NCBI RefSeq assembly: GCF_029227915.1
Contig: NC_079875.1
Coordinates: forward strand, 26,794,001-26,858,000
Length of the DNA stretch: 64,000 bases
Direction of reading: 5' to 3'
From: Hydractinia symbiolongicarpus
Taxonomy: Eukaryota > Cnidaria > Hydrozoa > Anthoathecata > Hydractiniidae
Each line of letters opens with the position of its first letter. Position 1 is the stretch's first letter. The notes beneath the pieces were generated by a model, which had not been told where the DNA came from, did not search any database, and was given only the letters and a program-made list of their open reading frames with translations. The translations under genes and the position numbers were made by a program. Positions 45,346 to 57,111 of this stretch are shown here, piece after piece.

Positions 45346-46274
45346 CATGACAAAGATTATGACATCCCATAATGAATACTTTGCACGATTCCAAAGCAAA
45401 AGGAAGAGCGAAGGCCTCACCCTCGATTGTTGCATATCGTCTCTCTGCGGAGGTTGTAAATCGGGATCCAGCATAACATATCTTCCAATGTCCTTCGCCA
45501 CATTGTGGGTCGACAGATGGACATTCCCAATTTTATGGAACAATGTGAACCCTATTCCATTCTTGCTCCAGTGTGTATTATTGCACGCTTGTCGGTTGAC
45601 TTGAAATGTGTGTACACCGTTTCAAATGCTATCTAAGATTTCTGATTTAGAGGACTGATTTAATTGTTCAAGATTATAGTCCCAATAAACTTTTCCATCA
45701 TGTTTTAGCAGAACAATCGAAATGTGGACAATATAGTGGCCTAAGCGAATAAATATGACGTTTGATTCACAAGTCGGAACAAGGATGTAAGGACCTGTAA
45801 TATACTTTGGAGATGGAAAATTTCTGATAGGATCCATAAGTTTAAGATTAGGTTGGTATCCTTCCTGGGAGATGTCAAATCTAGCAAAACCGTATCTTTG
45901 GCAAATTCGAACTTCTTTGGGTTGAAAACTACACCATTATCTGCACACAATTTGATATAGCGAATTGTGTGCCAAAAAGCGGAAGCGATATCCTTGTCCC
46001 ATAGAAGAGAATCATCGACGATTTGTTTTACTCTAGAGATGTCCTTAGTAATGTCATCGAACCCCTTTGTGTAGCCATCATTGGATGCCTTGAATCCCTG
46101 AGGAGCAGGAAGGTAGCGGTACCTCCCCCATTCTGTGATGTACGTGGTAGCGTCGTGTGCACTGTTGTTGATATTGTGGGTTGGTTTTGAGCAGCGACCG
46201 GTTGCATTGGGTACAGCAGGTGATTTAGCGATGAGCTTAGACATTAGCCGTGCCATCTGTTCCTGCTTTGCCAT
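45310..46274 (-). pseudogene. Ty3/Gypsy RT and RNase H fragments
   Basis: On the minus strand, TTYITEWGRYRYLPAPQGF, SNDGYTKGFDDITKDI, the catalytic QIVDDSLLWD (about 46,020) and NGVVFNPKKFEFAKDTV form the palm of a Gypsy reverse transcriptase (46,160-45,880). After breaks, HWSKNGIGFTLFHKIG (about 45,560) and DIGRYVMLDPDLQP resemble the RNase H entry of the same polyprotein. Protease, upstream RT and integrase are absent, and no LTR was recognised. The direction matches the integrase pieces near 5-6 kb. Confidence 0.65.
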
Positions 46275-46759
46275 TTTTCGTGAATGTGTTTGCTGAAAAT
46301 GTTTGTAAATTGTTGCTTTACCTTTCTGGACTTGGTTCGTCTGTATCCTGCGTCGTAAAGGTAATAAATAGTTTTAAGAAATAACACACTCGTAGCGCCA
46401 TGTGCAAAGTATAAAGATAACACGTGTGTCGTTCGTTAAGTATCTTCGTGAATAACAAATGTCCTTGACCGTAAGGGCTAGAATAACAATAATGGCGGAC
46501 GAGCCGCGAAGCCCTGATTATTGCTGTTTGTGCTATTCTGGCAAATTTTCAAGACCCCATAATTGCAACAAGGAAAGGGACTGAATAGAACAAAACGTTT
46601 TTATCTTATACAGAAGCAATATTTGCATCCAGATATTAACAAAATTTATATTTGTAATTGTGTTTGAAATATAAATTTCCCCGTCATCATGTCGAATTCT
46701 CTCTATTTGTGTTTTGTGTTGTTTGTTTTTTTGTGTGTGTTTTTTTTTCACTGATATTG

Positions 46760-46905
46760 CGTATCCTACGAAAAGGAAGTTTAACTGTCTTTTTGGCAGT
46801 AACTTTGGAGGAACAAAACCTCTATGATTTAACCTTAAAACTTAACAGGTTGAGTATTTCATTGTGCCTTGCTGCAATGTTCAAAATTATCTTCCCTTCT
46901 TAGTG
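46760..46905 (+). repeat. diverged USP-LINE 3' UTR end fragment
   Basis: GGAGGAACAAAACCTCTATG, CTTAACAGGTTGAGTATTTC and ATTGTGCCTTGCTGC match, in order, the tail end of the copies at 4.8 kb and 25.6 kb. Confidence 0.45.
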
Positions 46906-46909
46906 TACA

Positions 46910-47395
46910 ACTTGAAATCGCACCAACTTTTCGTTGTTAATACAAGATGCATCTGTACTTGGTCGTTATAGGAATGATTTTAGTTTAATTTTATCTGAAT
47001 TACTACAAGTTCTAAGCAAGGGGTTCCATATGTAAAACACATATGTTGTGGATTATTGTCCTCTGAGCATTTAATTTCTAAAATTCCATAAGCAGGGTCT
47101 TCTGTGTGGTCGAATACTTTACCAAGTTTTAGTTGATTGTTTCCAGAAGCTGTGAGTCTATATTTCCGGAATTCAAACCAGGCAGGATCGTTTAGATTTT
47201 GTACTGTTATTGTTGTACATGTTCCACATCAGTGTGTAAACAATTGTAATTTCAGAATTGGTGTCCCATCGACTTACTTATATTTTACGAGGCATCGGCA
47301 TATATGTTATGCACGAAAAAAACAGGATACTTGTTTGTTATTGAGTAAGATATTTTCGATTTGCAATCTCTTACCCCAAATCAATTATTTCAATA
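46910..47395. other. no gene recognised
   Basis: An open + frame (47,137-47,535) lacks motifs and runs into the duplicated segment, so it is not supported. Confidence 0.4.
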
Positions 47396-47399
47396 ATTG

Positions 47400-48980
47400 C
47401 CGACTCTGCGTAATCATAACGGAACTCCGCATTTTTCTTAGGTTCTCATTGGCACATAGAGCAAGATGTGAAACTCTGCCAATTTTCATCACACTATTTT
47501 TGTTTTCGAAATCATGGACAAAACTTCGTAGCTGATTGGAGTGAGCGCCATCGATGTTTAAATTATGAAATAGTATTCATTATATTCGCAGCTTATTACG
47601 AAGCTTTCCACTAGACAAAAACAAATGTTAAGCTGATGAGCCTGCTAAATGTGTTTGCTTTGGTGATGAATTAAAAGAAGTTAAATGCTCTTCCTTGTTT
47701 TCTATACTTTTATCCCTTCTTTTACCTTCTTTCACATCTGTAGGATTTTTCCAAAAAATAGTTTCCTGTATTGAAACTCCTTAAAGTGACGACACCTTAG
47801 CCTAAATATTTAATGTAAAAGCATTAACCAGCCCATTTCAACAACCGCCTAGTTCTATAAACTTTTGCCTCATTTCTTTCCCTAGGTGTCAGATCTAACT
47901 AATGGTGGATTCGCATTAAGCCTTGGTCTGCATAATGCTGCGCGACAGCTTTAATATGACACTAATGCCAAACTGCCAAAAGTGTTGGCACTTATAGCAT
48001 ACCTTACAATTAAGATAGAAACTTATGAAAGAGAACAAAAACTCGTGATAAAGATATGTATATTGTATTTTAAATAGATATTATTTTATTTGTTATTCAT
48101 TACATACCCAAATTAATGATCAACCTATCTAAAAGATTTAAGTGGTGGTGTATTAGCCATGTGTGACCGTACTGTAACTGCAACACCATCAAATTCATCA
48201 CCATGTGATGCACCATCCACGAACGGTGGGCAAACCTCCAAAGACTTTCCGACTCTCCGTAATCATAACAGGGCTCCACACTTTTCTTTAGGTTCTCATT
48301 GGCACATAGAACAGAATGTGAAACTCTGTCAATGAGACTTTTTTCATCACCCAATTTCGGTTTTCGGAATCGTTGACAAAACTTCGTAGCTGATTGGAGT
48401 TAGTGCCATTGATGTTTAAATTAGGAAATAGCATTCATTTATATTTGTTGCTTGATACGAAGCTTTCCACTAGACAAACAAAAAATGTTAAGCTGATGAA
48501 CCTAATAAAGGTGTTTCCTGTTGTGTGTGAAATAAAATAATAACATCCTTTTCTTTGTTCTCTGTATGTTCTCTTTATGCCTCATTTCCTTTGGTAGTTG
48601 TCAACTAATGGAGCATTCGCATTAAGCCTTGGCCTGAATAATGTTATGCGACAGTTTTTATACGAGACTATGTAACGCCAAGCCGCCAAAAATGTAGTCA
48701 CTTATAGCATACCTTACAGCTAAAGATAGAAACTTAAGAAAGAGAACAAAAACTGATGATAAACACATTTATATATTATTTACAGTATATTATATATACA
48801 TATTATTTATATATTATTTACAATACAGATCCCAATGTAAGTTGTCATATTTAATGATCAACCTATCTAAAAGTTTTACGTGGTTGTGTATTAACCATGC
48901 ATGACCCTGCTGTAAATACAACAGCGTCAAATTCATCACCATGTGATGCACCGTCCACGAACGCTGGGCAAACCCTCGTT
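47400..48980. repeat. ~850-bp direct tandem duplication, diverged
   Basis: Segments from about 47,400 and 48,247 align in direct orientation over most of their length: TAATCATAAC, GGTTCTCATTGGCACATAGA, ACAAAACTTCGTAGCTGATT, CGAAGCTTTCCACTAGACAA, TTCGCATTAAGCCTTGG, CACTTATAGCATACCTTACA, CACCATGTGATGCACC. Visible differences suggest an old event. The minus strand carries a short open region (VDGASHGDEFD in both units) that could be exon relic. Confidence 0.7.
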
Positions 48981-49029
48981 GCTTCACTAGTCGTCAAGGT
49001 ATGGGGTAACTATTCCTTAAGGAGAAATC

Positions 49030-49220
49030 GTTTTGTTGTTACTTAATACACGCAGTCATTGCTCCTCACTAGGTATTCCTGCCATTTTCAGCCATGATTT
49101 GAACTCTTTCTTTAGTCCCTCCAACATGGCATATCCGCCTGAGCATTTCCCAATTGTCATTGTTTTTGAGCCAGATACAAACATTTCTAAAACGTCACGT
49201 AACTTCTGTGACATTTGGAA
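49030..49220 (-). other. possible coding remnant
   Basis: A minus-strand frame reads QKLRDVLEMFVSGSKTMTIG, then GGYAMLEGLKKEFKSWLKMA. The composition is protein-like, but no family was recognised with confidence. It is bounded by the LINE tail at 49,250. Confidence 0.25.
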
Positions 49221-49249
49221 CGGAAAAACAAAAAACAAAACAAAAATTA

Positions 49250-49570
49250 TGTCAGCAAGGGGTTTGACTGCAATGGTCTTACATTTGGAGAGTGACGACT
49301 CCACTTCTTACCCCAGTCACACAACAGTCAAACAAGGTTGTACGGAGTAGGACAGATAAAAAGTTATGGATGAAAGAAATGTCTAGTTCCTGCTGAAGAC
49401 TGTTCGCAGACCTCTTTTGAGGTGACTTAGCTAGACATTTTGGCTACCTTGGTTCAGGAATATGAGTCGTAAACCTTGTGCCCTTTCAGAAGCCCTCTCT
49501 CAGCCTGTTCGTATGTTCAATTTTGTGTCAATTGGAAAAAGGAAGAATTGTGTTCCTTTATATGAGCATA
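49250..49570 (+). repeat. USP-LINE 3' UTR, copy 3
   Basis: It begins GTCAGCAAGGGGTTTGACTG, has GAGAGTGACGACTCCACTTC, and carries the hairpin AAATGTCTAG (49,377) / CTAGACATTT (49,431-49,440). It stops matching at 49,570, where a Helitron-like 5' end begins. No USP coding remains. Confidence 0.7.
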
Positions 49571-49990
49571 TCCTTGATGTTACTATCCGCCCTCGCACAT
49601 TGCGTAATAACCTGACGAAAAGAAAAAAGTATGACCACCTTTTTATGATTTGCTACATTTAAAAATAAAAAAAAACAAATACATTATCAAATATGATTGA
49701 TAACGGTGGAATCGAAAGTGTGTTTTGATAAGGAGTAAAAACTACATGGATTTCGTGTAACTCAATAAAGTCAAAATTCAGTGCTCTTTTGTAGCCCCTA
49801 ATTTATATACAGAATCGGTTTTTGGTAACTATTGTTTTCATCATAAAACAAAACAGAAGTATAAGTTGCATCTTTAATTATGCGTTGTTCGTTGGGTATA
49901 ATACTTGGATACGTCTGTCTGTCTGTCACGCAAAATGGTAGCTAAGCTGCGACAGGCGAACCCGTGGATTTTCCACGGGCTAACGACTAG
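49571..49990 (+). mobile_element. short Helitron-like element with clear 3' end
   Basis: The 3' end CCCGTGGATTTTCCACGGG is an 8-bp-stem hairpin, followed by CTAACGA and CTAG, then a T. The proposed 5' end is TCCTTGATGTTAC after an A, at the point where the LINE tail stops matching. The 3' end is close to that of the Helitron ending at 33,268; the 5' end is inferred. Confidence 0.5.
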
Positions 49991-50014
49991 TTTTACTATA
50001 ATTTCCAAACTCAA

Positions 50015-51175
50015 TCAACCCATTTTCTGCACAAAGTTATTGCTTGGGGATCCTGACTTACATTTCTTCTTAAATAGAGGCTTATAAATTAATTCCTTAG
50101 AAGTAAATAAAAGTGGCACATAGTGATTATGTTTAAAAGTAAGATCTGAAATGAGATAACCTTCATAACAAAACAAAATATGGAAGCAAGTTTCATCAAC
50201 CTTTGGCACACGTGGAAAAACATTTTTATTGAATATTTCTTTGTATTTGAGAGGACCACAATCAGGATAATAACACATAATATTTCTGCGAATTATAGAA
50301 GACAATGACAAAACAAAGAGAAAACCAGACCACTGGTTCATGTTTCAAACAAAAAGCAAACAAAAAGTAGCCTCAGCTTTGACAAGTTCAGCAGCCTTAA
50401 AATTAGTATCAACAGCAGCATGAGATACTGACATTGCTAAAATATTTGATGGACTTAAAGATGGATATTTGTCAACAAATAAATTGGGGTGAGAACTATT
50501 ATACTCAGAATTGACAAAAAGTTCAATGCAAGCAAGTAGCCTTAACTGTTGCGTCAAACTATTATCACCTACCAGACATAAGGATATGGAGCTAAACAAG
50601 CAATTTCCAGATGATTCGGACCTAAACAGTGAAAAATAAATAAATATTTCTTAGAGAAATTAAAGAGAATGCACTCCTCAGAGCAAAGACACTAAGTTTT
50701 AACATTTTGAGAAGAATCAAAACCATTATTAATTCCACACACACATGCCAGCTAGCTACCATAGATATGGTTGCTAGCTCTCCAAGAGTAATAATCAAAA
50801 CAAAAACCACGAATACATGTAGCTAGCTAGCTAGCCATAAGTAGTTCATGGTGATGACATGGTGATGTACACTTAATTACTATGGTAACAAATGGTCAGC
50901 AATAATCAGAAATGGAAATTACAGAAAATAAAATCTTACCTCAATGCAACACAATTCTTGAAAGAAACTAATGCAGGAAGATATTTCAAAGCATCTTCAT
51001 TCACACCAATTTCTCCACAAGAAAGTACAGCATAAAGCTGTTCTGTGTTTAAAAACACATTTTTATTTCAATTTATCCATTTCTCAGAATAAATATTAAA
51101 TATTTCAATCAATTTCTGCAAATCTTTGTCTTGAAATAATTTCAAAACATCTTCTCTCACTGAACTAAACGCCAT
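50015..51175 (-). pseudogene. OTU-like cysteine protease gene with in-frame TGA
   Basis: Minus-strand reading: MAFSSVREDVLKLFQ (51,175), then an exon with TEQLYAVLSCGEIGVNED and donor gtaaga (about 50,938). An acceptor (gtttag, about 50,625) then opens SESSGNCLFSSISLCLVGD, the OTU Cys block. LLACIELFVNSEY follows, a TGA at 50,345, then NMNQWSGFLFVLSLSSIIR, CYYPDCGPL and FKHNHYVPLLF, the His block, ending at 50,015. Order and spacing fit the OTU-domain proteins common in transposon-rich invertebrate genomes. The single stop and an unclear joint after 51,068 mark it as a probable recent pseudogene. Whether it belongs to a mobile element is not visible. Confidence 0.55.
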
Positions 51176-51453
51176 GTTGAGCAATGATGTTGAGGAAGAT
51201 ATGAAGATGAAGACTAGCGTGAGCATTTTGACTTTTGTATTGATTTTTAGCCAATCACAACTTAAGAAAACTTCTGTAATGACCAATCATATCCTGCCGG
51301 TGTTCTTCTCCTGCAAACCCGGCACTCTAGACCAATAAGAGTTAAGAATAACCTCATTGCTCCGTCAAAAACCTACAGAACAAAGTCTATATTTTTCTAT
51401 CCACCATTAAAGATTAGGTCTAGCCATCTTTGCGCCCTGTCTTCGCAACGAAA

Positions 51454-51602
51454 ATGAAGCTAATGCCATCACGCGCGCCACCGCCACCACCGCGCGACAA
51501 TACACACGGCAGCAGCAGCGGCGGCAATATTATTAATTTTTATATTGATGAGCGCTCAAATGAATACATTATTACACGCCCCAAATATTACTGGTTAGTA
51601 CT
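51454..51602 (+). other. possible first exon, proline/serine-rich start
   Basis: From ATG 51,454 the frame reads MKLMPSRAPPPPPRDNTHG and continues open for about 47 codons, reaching a potential donor (TACTGGTTAGT, about 51,594). It is locally GC-rich and lies head-to-head with the OTU-like gene. No partner exon was found. Confidence 0.25.
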
Positions 51603-51802
51603 AAATATTTGAAAATTAGATAAACTATACTTGTTATTTTTAAACCCCGTTCTTTGACCCATTTGACGGGGTTTGGATCCGCCCCTGGTTATGCCTTTTC
51701 AAGAAGGATGCAACCACAGGCCTGGCTAAAATATAAAAAACATTGGGCTTGCATTTTCTTACATGATAAACCGAACATAAGAAAGCATAGTGTTTTACTT
51801 AC

Positions 51803-51930
51803 CAGGTAAAGGATTTGTTGATTTCCGATAAATGTACATAAAAAACTCGTCAAAAAGTGCTTTTTTGTATTCTCTTGTCCATTGCGAATATGTTCGTCCT
51901 AAAATTTGAAATTTGGAACATTCTCCAAAC
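51803..51930 (-). other. internal exon of unknown minus-strand gene
   Basis: A 128-bp open segment has a good acceptor (ttactttcag) at its start and a good donor (gtaagtaa) at its end on the minus strand. It encodes FGECSKFQILGRTYSQWTRE followed by a lysine- and phenylalanine-rich part. No domain was recognised. Neighbouring exons were not identified. Confidence 0.4.
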
Positions 51931-52086
51931 CTGAAAGTAAAGTAAGTAAGTAAAACTTGTGTTGTTCGAACGTGCGTCACAAGATGTGCATAAAGAAAAT
52001 TTTACAGTCAAACCGACGGGAAATTGTCGAGATAAGAAATTATGAGGTTATTGTTTATAAATACATTCATCTCGTAAGATTTTACC

Positions 52087-52422
52087 CATAGATAGATACA
52101 TAGATGGCTGTGCATATTTTACATGGCTAGCCTCACAACTATTATTTCCAGGAAGGGCCATGGCTTAGATGAAGAGTCCTAGAGTATTTAATGCTCATTT
52201 CGAGCTACGCAGACCCAATTAGGGCCCGCGCCCTACTAGACAACTCCCAGCGACATCCAACGGCCCGCACAGTGTGCCATCTCCCCAATTTCCCTCACAT
52301 GGCTTGGGTTAACCCGGGGCTATGGTCACATTTATTCGCCCATGTTGAATTGCCTTCAAGAGGAATCGAACCCCTGTCTCCCGCACAGAGTACGAGAGCT
52401 ATAACCACCAATCTACGGCGCC
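52087..52422 (-). mobile_element. tRNA-derived SINE, second copy
   Basis: Aligns with 42,586-43,071. On the minus strand it starts GGCGCCGTAGATTGGTGG and has a perfect B box GGTTCGATTCC (complement of 52,362-52,372). The same body follows, and it ends in a short ATCTATGTATCTATC tail. Confidence 0.85.
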
Positions 52423-52424
52423 AA

Positions 52425-53035
52425 ATTGCAGCTATCGCCTTTTGCTTTTGTCGACAGTCAAACACTAACCATTATAAAATAGATTTATATTTTTCTTACT
52501 TTCTTTTCTCTGAGTAGAATTGATCTCCTCATCTTCACTACTCGTATAAACATCTAAAATATTAATTTCTGATAGCAAACAGTAACTTATAATTAGGTAC
52601 TTCTAAATCTAACAGAGTTAACTTATGTAGTTGTAAAAAAAAAAGTTATGCCTACATTTTTTTAGTCAATTACAAAAAAAAATACTGAAATTACAGATTT
52701 AAAGCCTGTATTTTGGCTTATACATTCAAATGACTTGAATTGACATTCAACCTGAAAAAAAGCTTGGTATCGTTTGCATAATAAAATTAATAATAATTGA
52801 ATTGTGCAAGTAGCTTTACACCAAAATTAAAATTAATTGCAAGCTTTTCATGATGAGATTTTCTTATTTAATTTATTAAATACATCTACCAGTAATACAT
52901 CTGTCCGCAGTATAGCTCAGACTATTGTTAAAAACTGTTGGCATGGTTGATACGTTAGGATCTGCTGCTGATTTCATTAACACTAGATCAAAATTATACC
53001 ATTGCTCTAAAAAATTCAAAGGAATCGGATTGAGT
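52425..53035. other. no gene recognised
   Basis: AT-rich DNA between the SINE and the helicase relic, with no coding signal. Confidence 0.45.
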
Positions 53036-53039
53036 GGTT

Positions 53040-54720
53040 ATTGAACTTTAAAAATGCAGAACGATTTTAGTGGTACTGTCACAAATTCCACACATTTGGA
53101 CAAATTTTGTGGAGATGACAGGCGTCAAAATTTCCTTCCGATTACACTTTATGATTGGGCGAAGATTTGTGATTGTCCTAAAAGTACAAGCTCTGGACAA
53201 GACCATGTTCCTGTTTACTGGATTACCTATATATCCCAATTAGCCAGTTGAGCAGGATTATGCAAAAGCCCAGTTAATGATATTTTCAAAAGGTACATGG
53301 AGAAACACAAACGACTTACAAAGAAAAAAAGTATAAAATTATTCGAAAGTTACAGGTATTGTAAGATTCAGATTATCCCAAAGTCAATCGCAGTCAATGT
53401 CGTCACAGCAGTCACAATCTCAATATTTGGGTTATGCATTACTTCGTGACATTTTAAGAGATCAGTGAGCCCATGCAATTAACCCAGAAATTGATGATGT
53501 AGTTCTGCCAGATGGAGGTACATCGTATAACTGGCATGAGCAAGCCATACAAAAATTACCCCATTCAATAGATATTGAGGAGGCTAAAACGCGGTTGAAG
53601 AACATGTTAAAAACTTCTGAAAAGAGAGAAATGGAACACGATTCTCACTGCAATCTTCCTGATGTAAATGTAGGGTTGGTGAATGATTTAAACACTTACT
53701 ATCTGTTGCTGGTAATACAAATTTCAAAACTGTTCCTCTGCGAGTCATTGTTCTGGGAAGTGCTGGTACAGAAAAAAGTCAAATAATAAAAATTTTAGTG
53801 CGCAGAGTATTTATATAGATCGGTTTTAATCACTTGCATGATTATCCGTTGTCTGATTTGCAATTTAGAAAATTAGTTAAAATGTATGCAATGACGATAA
53901 TAATCTTTCTTTGATGTGTGTCAATGTTGATGAACGATGTATGATTGGTCAAAATCTTACTGCATGGTGTAGTCAAAGATTTTTTAAAGTTACTGCAAAA
54001 GTAGACCATGCCAAGCAAGTACAAAATAGCTTTAGGTGTATTCCATCCTTAACCTTATTTGGTGATTTATTTCAACTAGGAGCAATAGGGGAAAATGACC
54101 TTCATAAATCTCCATTGCCAAGCTCCTCTCCAGTAGTACATGCAGGTTATGCCATATATAGACCTTTTACACAAGTGGTGGTTTTAGATCAAGTGATGAG
54201 ACAAAAAGCAGATTAAATTAAGTTGCTAGACAAATTAAAACGGGGAAAATAACACAATTAGACTGGCAAGATATTAACAGTAGAACTTTTGATTCTCTAC
54301 CAAGTAGTGAGAAGTTTTTTTTTTCTTAAGTGAAAATGCAATTTGGCTGACAGAGACATGGAAAGAAGCTCACAAACATATTAACAGTGTTCTTTCAAAA
54401 CTAGGTGTCCCTGTTGCAGTTATACCTTCCACTGGTCGAGAAAGACGTCATAGTCAGGACAAGCAAATTGGTCAAATACAAACTAATACCAGCTAAATGT
54501 ATAATATAATTAAAATGTATAAAGAATCAGATAGGTTTGACTGGTTTAGGATTAAATAATGGAGCAATGGGTACTGTAGTTGTGATTGTTTATAGTGAAT
54601 GCTCAAGACCTCCTTAATTTCCAGAAATTATAGTTGTTGATTTTCGAAGATACAAGGGGCCTGTTTGGCTACACTCGCATCTAACTTGGGTACCATTACC
54701 TATTAATAAAGGCAGATGAG
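53040..54720 (+). pseudogene. Helitron/PIF1-like helicase relic
   Basis: Broken frames in one direction read LPITLYDWAKIC (about 53,140), LPDGGTSYNWHEQAI (about 53,505), then VDERCMIGQNLTAW, FGDLFQLGAIG (motif III-like, about 54,060) and FTQVVVLDQVMRQK. The C-terminal part reads IGLTGLGLNNGAMGTVV (about 54,535) and FRRYKGPVW. Their order is that of the PIF1-type helicase half of Helitron proteins. Many stops and shifts are present. The family is different from the Rep/helicase at 16.9-21.9 kb, to judge by motif wording. Confidence 0.6.
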
Positions 54721-55440
54721 ATGACAATTGTTGCTCCAGGAGTGGCTTTATGAAGCTGGTGGATGAAGAGACGAACATGATCTCAGATTGGGAGTCGATC
54801 AAGAATCAGCTCAGGAAGTCGAAACATGCCTGCTTTTCTACGTGAGATTGGAACACCCTTCGACCTGGAAAATTTGGGAGTGACGCGGACATCAGTTGTA
54901 TACTGTGCCTATATTGAGCTCACATCAGAGAGGCTAGGCCCAAGTAAGGAAACCTATAAGTAGAGGCACAATAGGCAGTGCAGGCTGGTTGGTTGTAACA
55001 AAGAAATGTGTGTTAAGAAAGTATAGATGACAAGATCAATCACCATAAGAGTTAATGAACAGCACATTTTATCAACAGTTATCTCTTCTCACCTTAAAAA
55101 CTCTTTTAAAAATGTGAAGCATCCATGAACTGAAAACCAATCTGTCTAATGTGTTTAAAACAAAAACAAGACGCGCGGACTGCATTTCAAAAAAAGTTTC
55201 GTATATGTTATGTACCAAGAAAACTTTCAAAACAATTACTTGGATGACAGGAAAACACAATAAAAACAGACATGGACCAAACTTCGCATTTATTCGATTC
55301 TGTATGATTTCTGACAACTGTAGAACTTCATTTGTCATCCATTTGTTATTGTTGAATATCTGTGCCTAATATTTTTCGAGATAAAGATTTGAATGCTGCT
55401 CATATACAGATTTTTTTTAAATACCCGATTCTTTTGTTAA
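54721..55440. other. no gene recognised
   Basis: No coding motif was seen; the short open frames lack support. Confidence 0.4.
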
Positions 55441-55444
55441 AACG

Positions 55445-55650
55445 CTGATTAAGAAATGTATAGGATCATGTCTTTTAAACAGACGGTTACAGAGATTTGT
55501 CTATTTGTCTTTTTATTTGTTAACTGAGTTATGAAATATTAATTTAAGTTGTTACATCCATTCGTTTCCATGTTGTTCAGCCTGAAACGTAAAAGTGGAA
55601 TGCAATGACTTTACTTTTTTAGTAATTAGACGTCAATATTTTGTACTACA
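55445..55650 (-). repeat. diverged inverted Helitron fragment
   Basis: ATGTATAGGATCATG, ACGGTTACAGAGATTTG, CGTTTCCATGTTGTTCAGCC and GACGTCAATATT match, in order, the reverse complement of the non-autonomous Helitron at 32.2-32.6 kb, with the middle part missing. Confidence 0.5.
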
Positions 55651-55659
55651 TTTCGTAGT

Positions 55660-56415
55660 AATTTCAAAGATTTACGTTGCGAATTAGCGTCAAAAGAGCT
55701 AATATCTAATTTAGAAGTTAAAATATAGTTTTGACAAATCCCATACCTATGGTTATTACTCGAAACTACCCCGTAAGTTGCTAAAAACATATTTTATCAG
55801 GAAAATATGACAATCGTCTTTGGAATTAGAAACCAACCATCAGTGAATTATTCTTTAAAATTTGGACACGTGATTTACTTTTACTGAAACAATTATTATC
55901 CAATCAAATAAAAACATGTTTTTTTGCACGCCTCTTCAGCCCATCAGAAAAAAACATAAAAGCTGTTTGAAGTATAGATTTAGAGAATTTTACTCAAATA
56001 TCTCGTCTAGATTTAACCAATCAAAATGAGAGAAGAACTCATTCATGATAACTGAATGATACTGTACGCAGTTGAACTTTTAAAAATATTCTTTTAACAA
56101 AGTAATACATTTTAGTCGTTTTAGAGAGTTGATGGAAGAAGCAATGCAGAACAAATGCCTTCACATTTCATATCAACAAGTTTTTTATAAAGTTTGTATC
56201 GTATTTGGTGCTATAGAATCTGGCATATTGAAAAGCATGCTGTACCGAAATTCGGTCACTCTTTGTTATCTATTATCATTTCTGCGTCACTATGTAACTA
56301 TGTCTCTCTAAAAGAATACTAACTATTAAGTAAGTCGGGTGTTGGAAACCCTCGTTTTCAACTCAGTGAGGCATGTTGAAATCTATGAAAAATGGAATAA
56401 TTTCATATAAAAAAC
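55660..56415. other. no gene recognised
   Basis: AT-rich sequence upstream of the family X relic. The first third of that gene is not recognisable in it. Confidence 0.4.
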
Positions 56416-56420
56416 ATTTT

Positions 56421-56826
56421 TTTCGCAACGCAATTTAGAAGTTAGGTGATTATTTTACAACGAAAGAGGTCGTAGAATACGCAAAATTATTGAAAAAGCT
56501 TGCTTAAGCACCCATTGCACTGTGACAGGATTTGCTTTTACCCAGTGTATTTCTGTGTATGGGAAGTGTTATGACAACACAACAACTAGAGAACTGTGCG
56601 TCGTGCTCGTTAAAGAATGTTTCAGAGACTAATACGTCTCTGGATTTGGACGCATTGTTGGAGTTATAGCTGATGCTGCGTGCGACGCCTTTTGTAACAC
56701 AATACCGTAATGTCACAGAAGGACAACCGCAAAACCAAAGAATCCATAGAACTCCGCAATAACAAGTTGACAACGGTGACACAATAACATTTCTCAAAAC
56801 CGCTTCAAAAAAACTGCGGGTAAAGC
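56421..56826 (+). pseudogene. family X relic, C-terminal part
   Basis: With three stops and no start, the reading LGDYFTTKEVVEYAKLLKKL aligns with LGKFFTTKDAYVVEYAKVLGKL of the intact gene. CASCSLKNVSETNTSLDLDALLE then aligns with the later CSLRDVPQDSNSMDLDTLLE region. A stretch between these has been lost. It runs into fragments of the satellite seen at 22.8-23.4 kb. Confidence 0.6.
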
Positions 56827-57110
56827 GCGTTTATGGCATATGACGTCATCAAAATTTTTCACAAAAGTTGAATTCTGCTTTTTACTATCCATATAATGAT
56901 ATGATGACCAATAAATTATGCAACAATCTTTATAACTTGAGATATTGAAAATGACCCTGAAATAAAAAAGGACTGGCCTTAAGTAGCCCGAGTTGGTTTC
57001 CCGTCGCATACACAGACCCAAGCTTACCAGCCCACGCACCGTACGTGGAGACAGAAGTTACAAGGTAACCTTCTGTGTCCATATAGCTGTACGTGGTTTA
57101 GAAGTCAATT
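56690..57110. repeat. fragments of the 22.8-23.4 kb satellite
   Basis: ACACAATACCGTAATGTCAC, GGTTTCCCGTCGCATACAC, CCAGCCCACGCACCGTACG, GTTACAAGGTAACC and CATATAGCTGTACGTGGTTT resemble, in order, blocks of the satellite and 203-bp duplication upstream of the LINE half at 23.4 kb. Confidence 0.45.
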
Positions 57111-57111
57111 T

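Noticed and set aside
50345-50347. TGA as selenocysteine in the OTU-like gene
   Set aside because: OTU proteases are not selenoproteins, no SECIS-like hairpin was seen downstream, and the position is outside the catalytic motifs; an ordinary stop is simpler.
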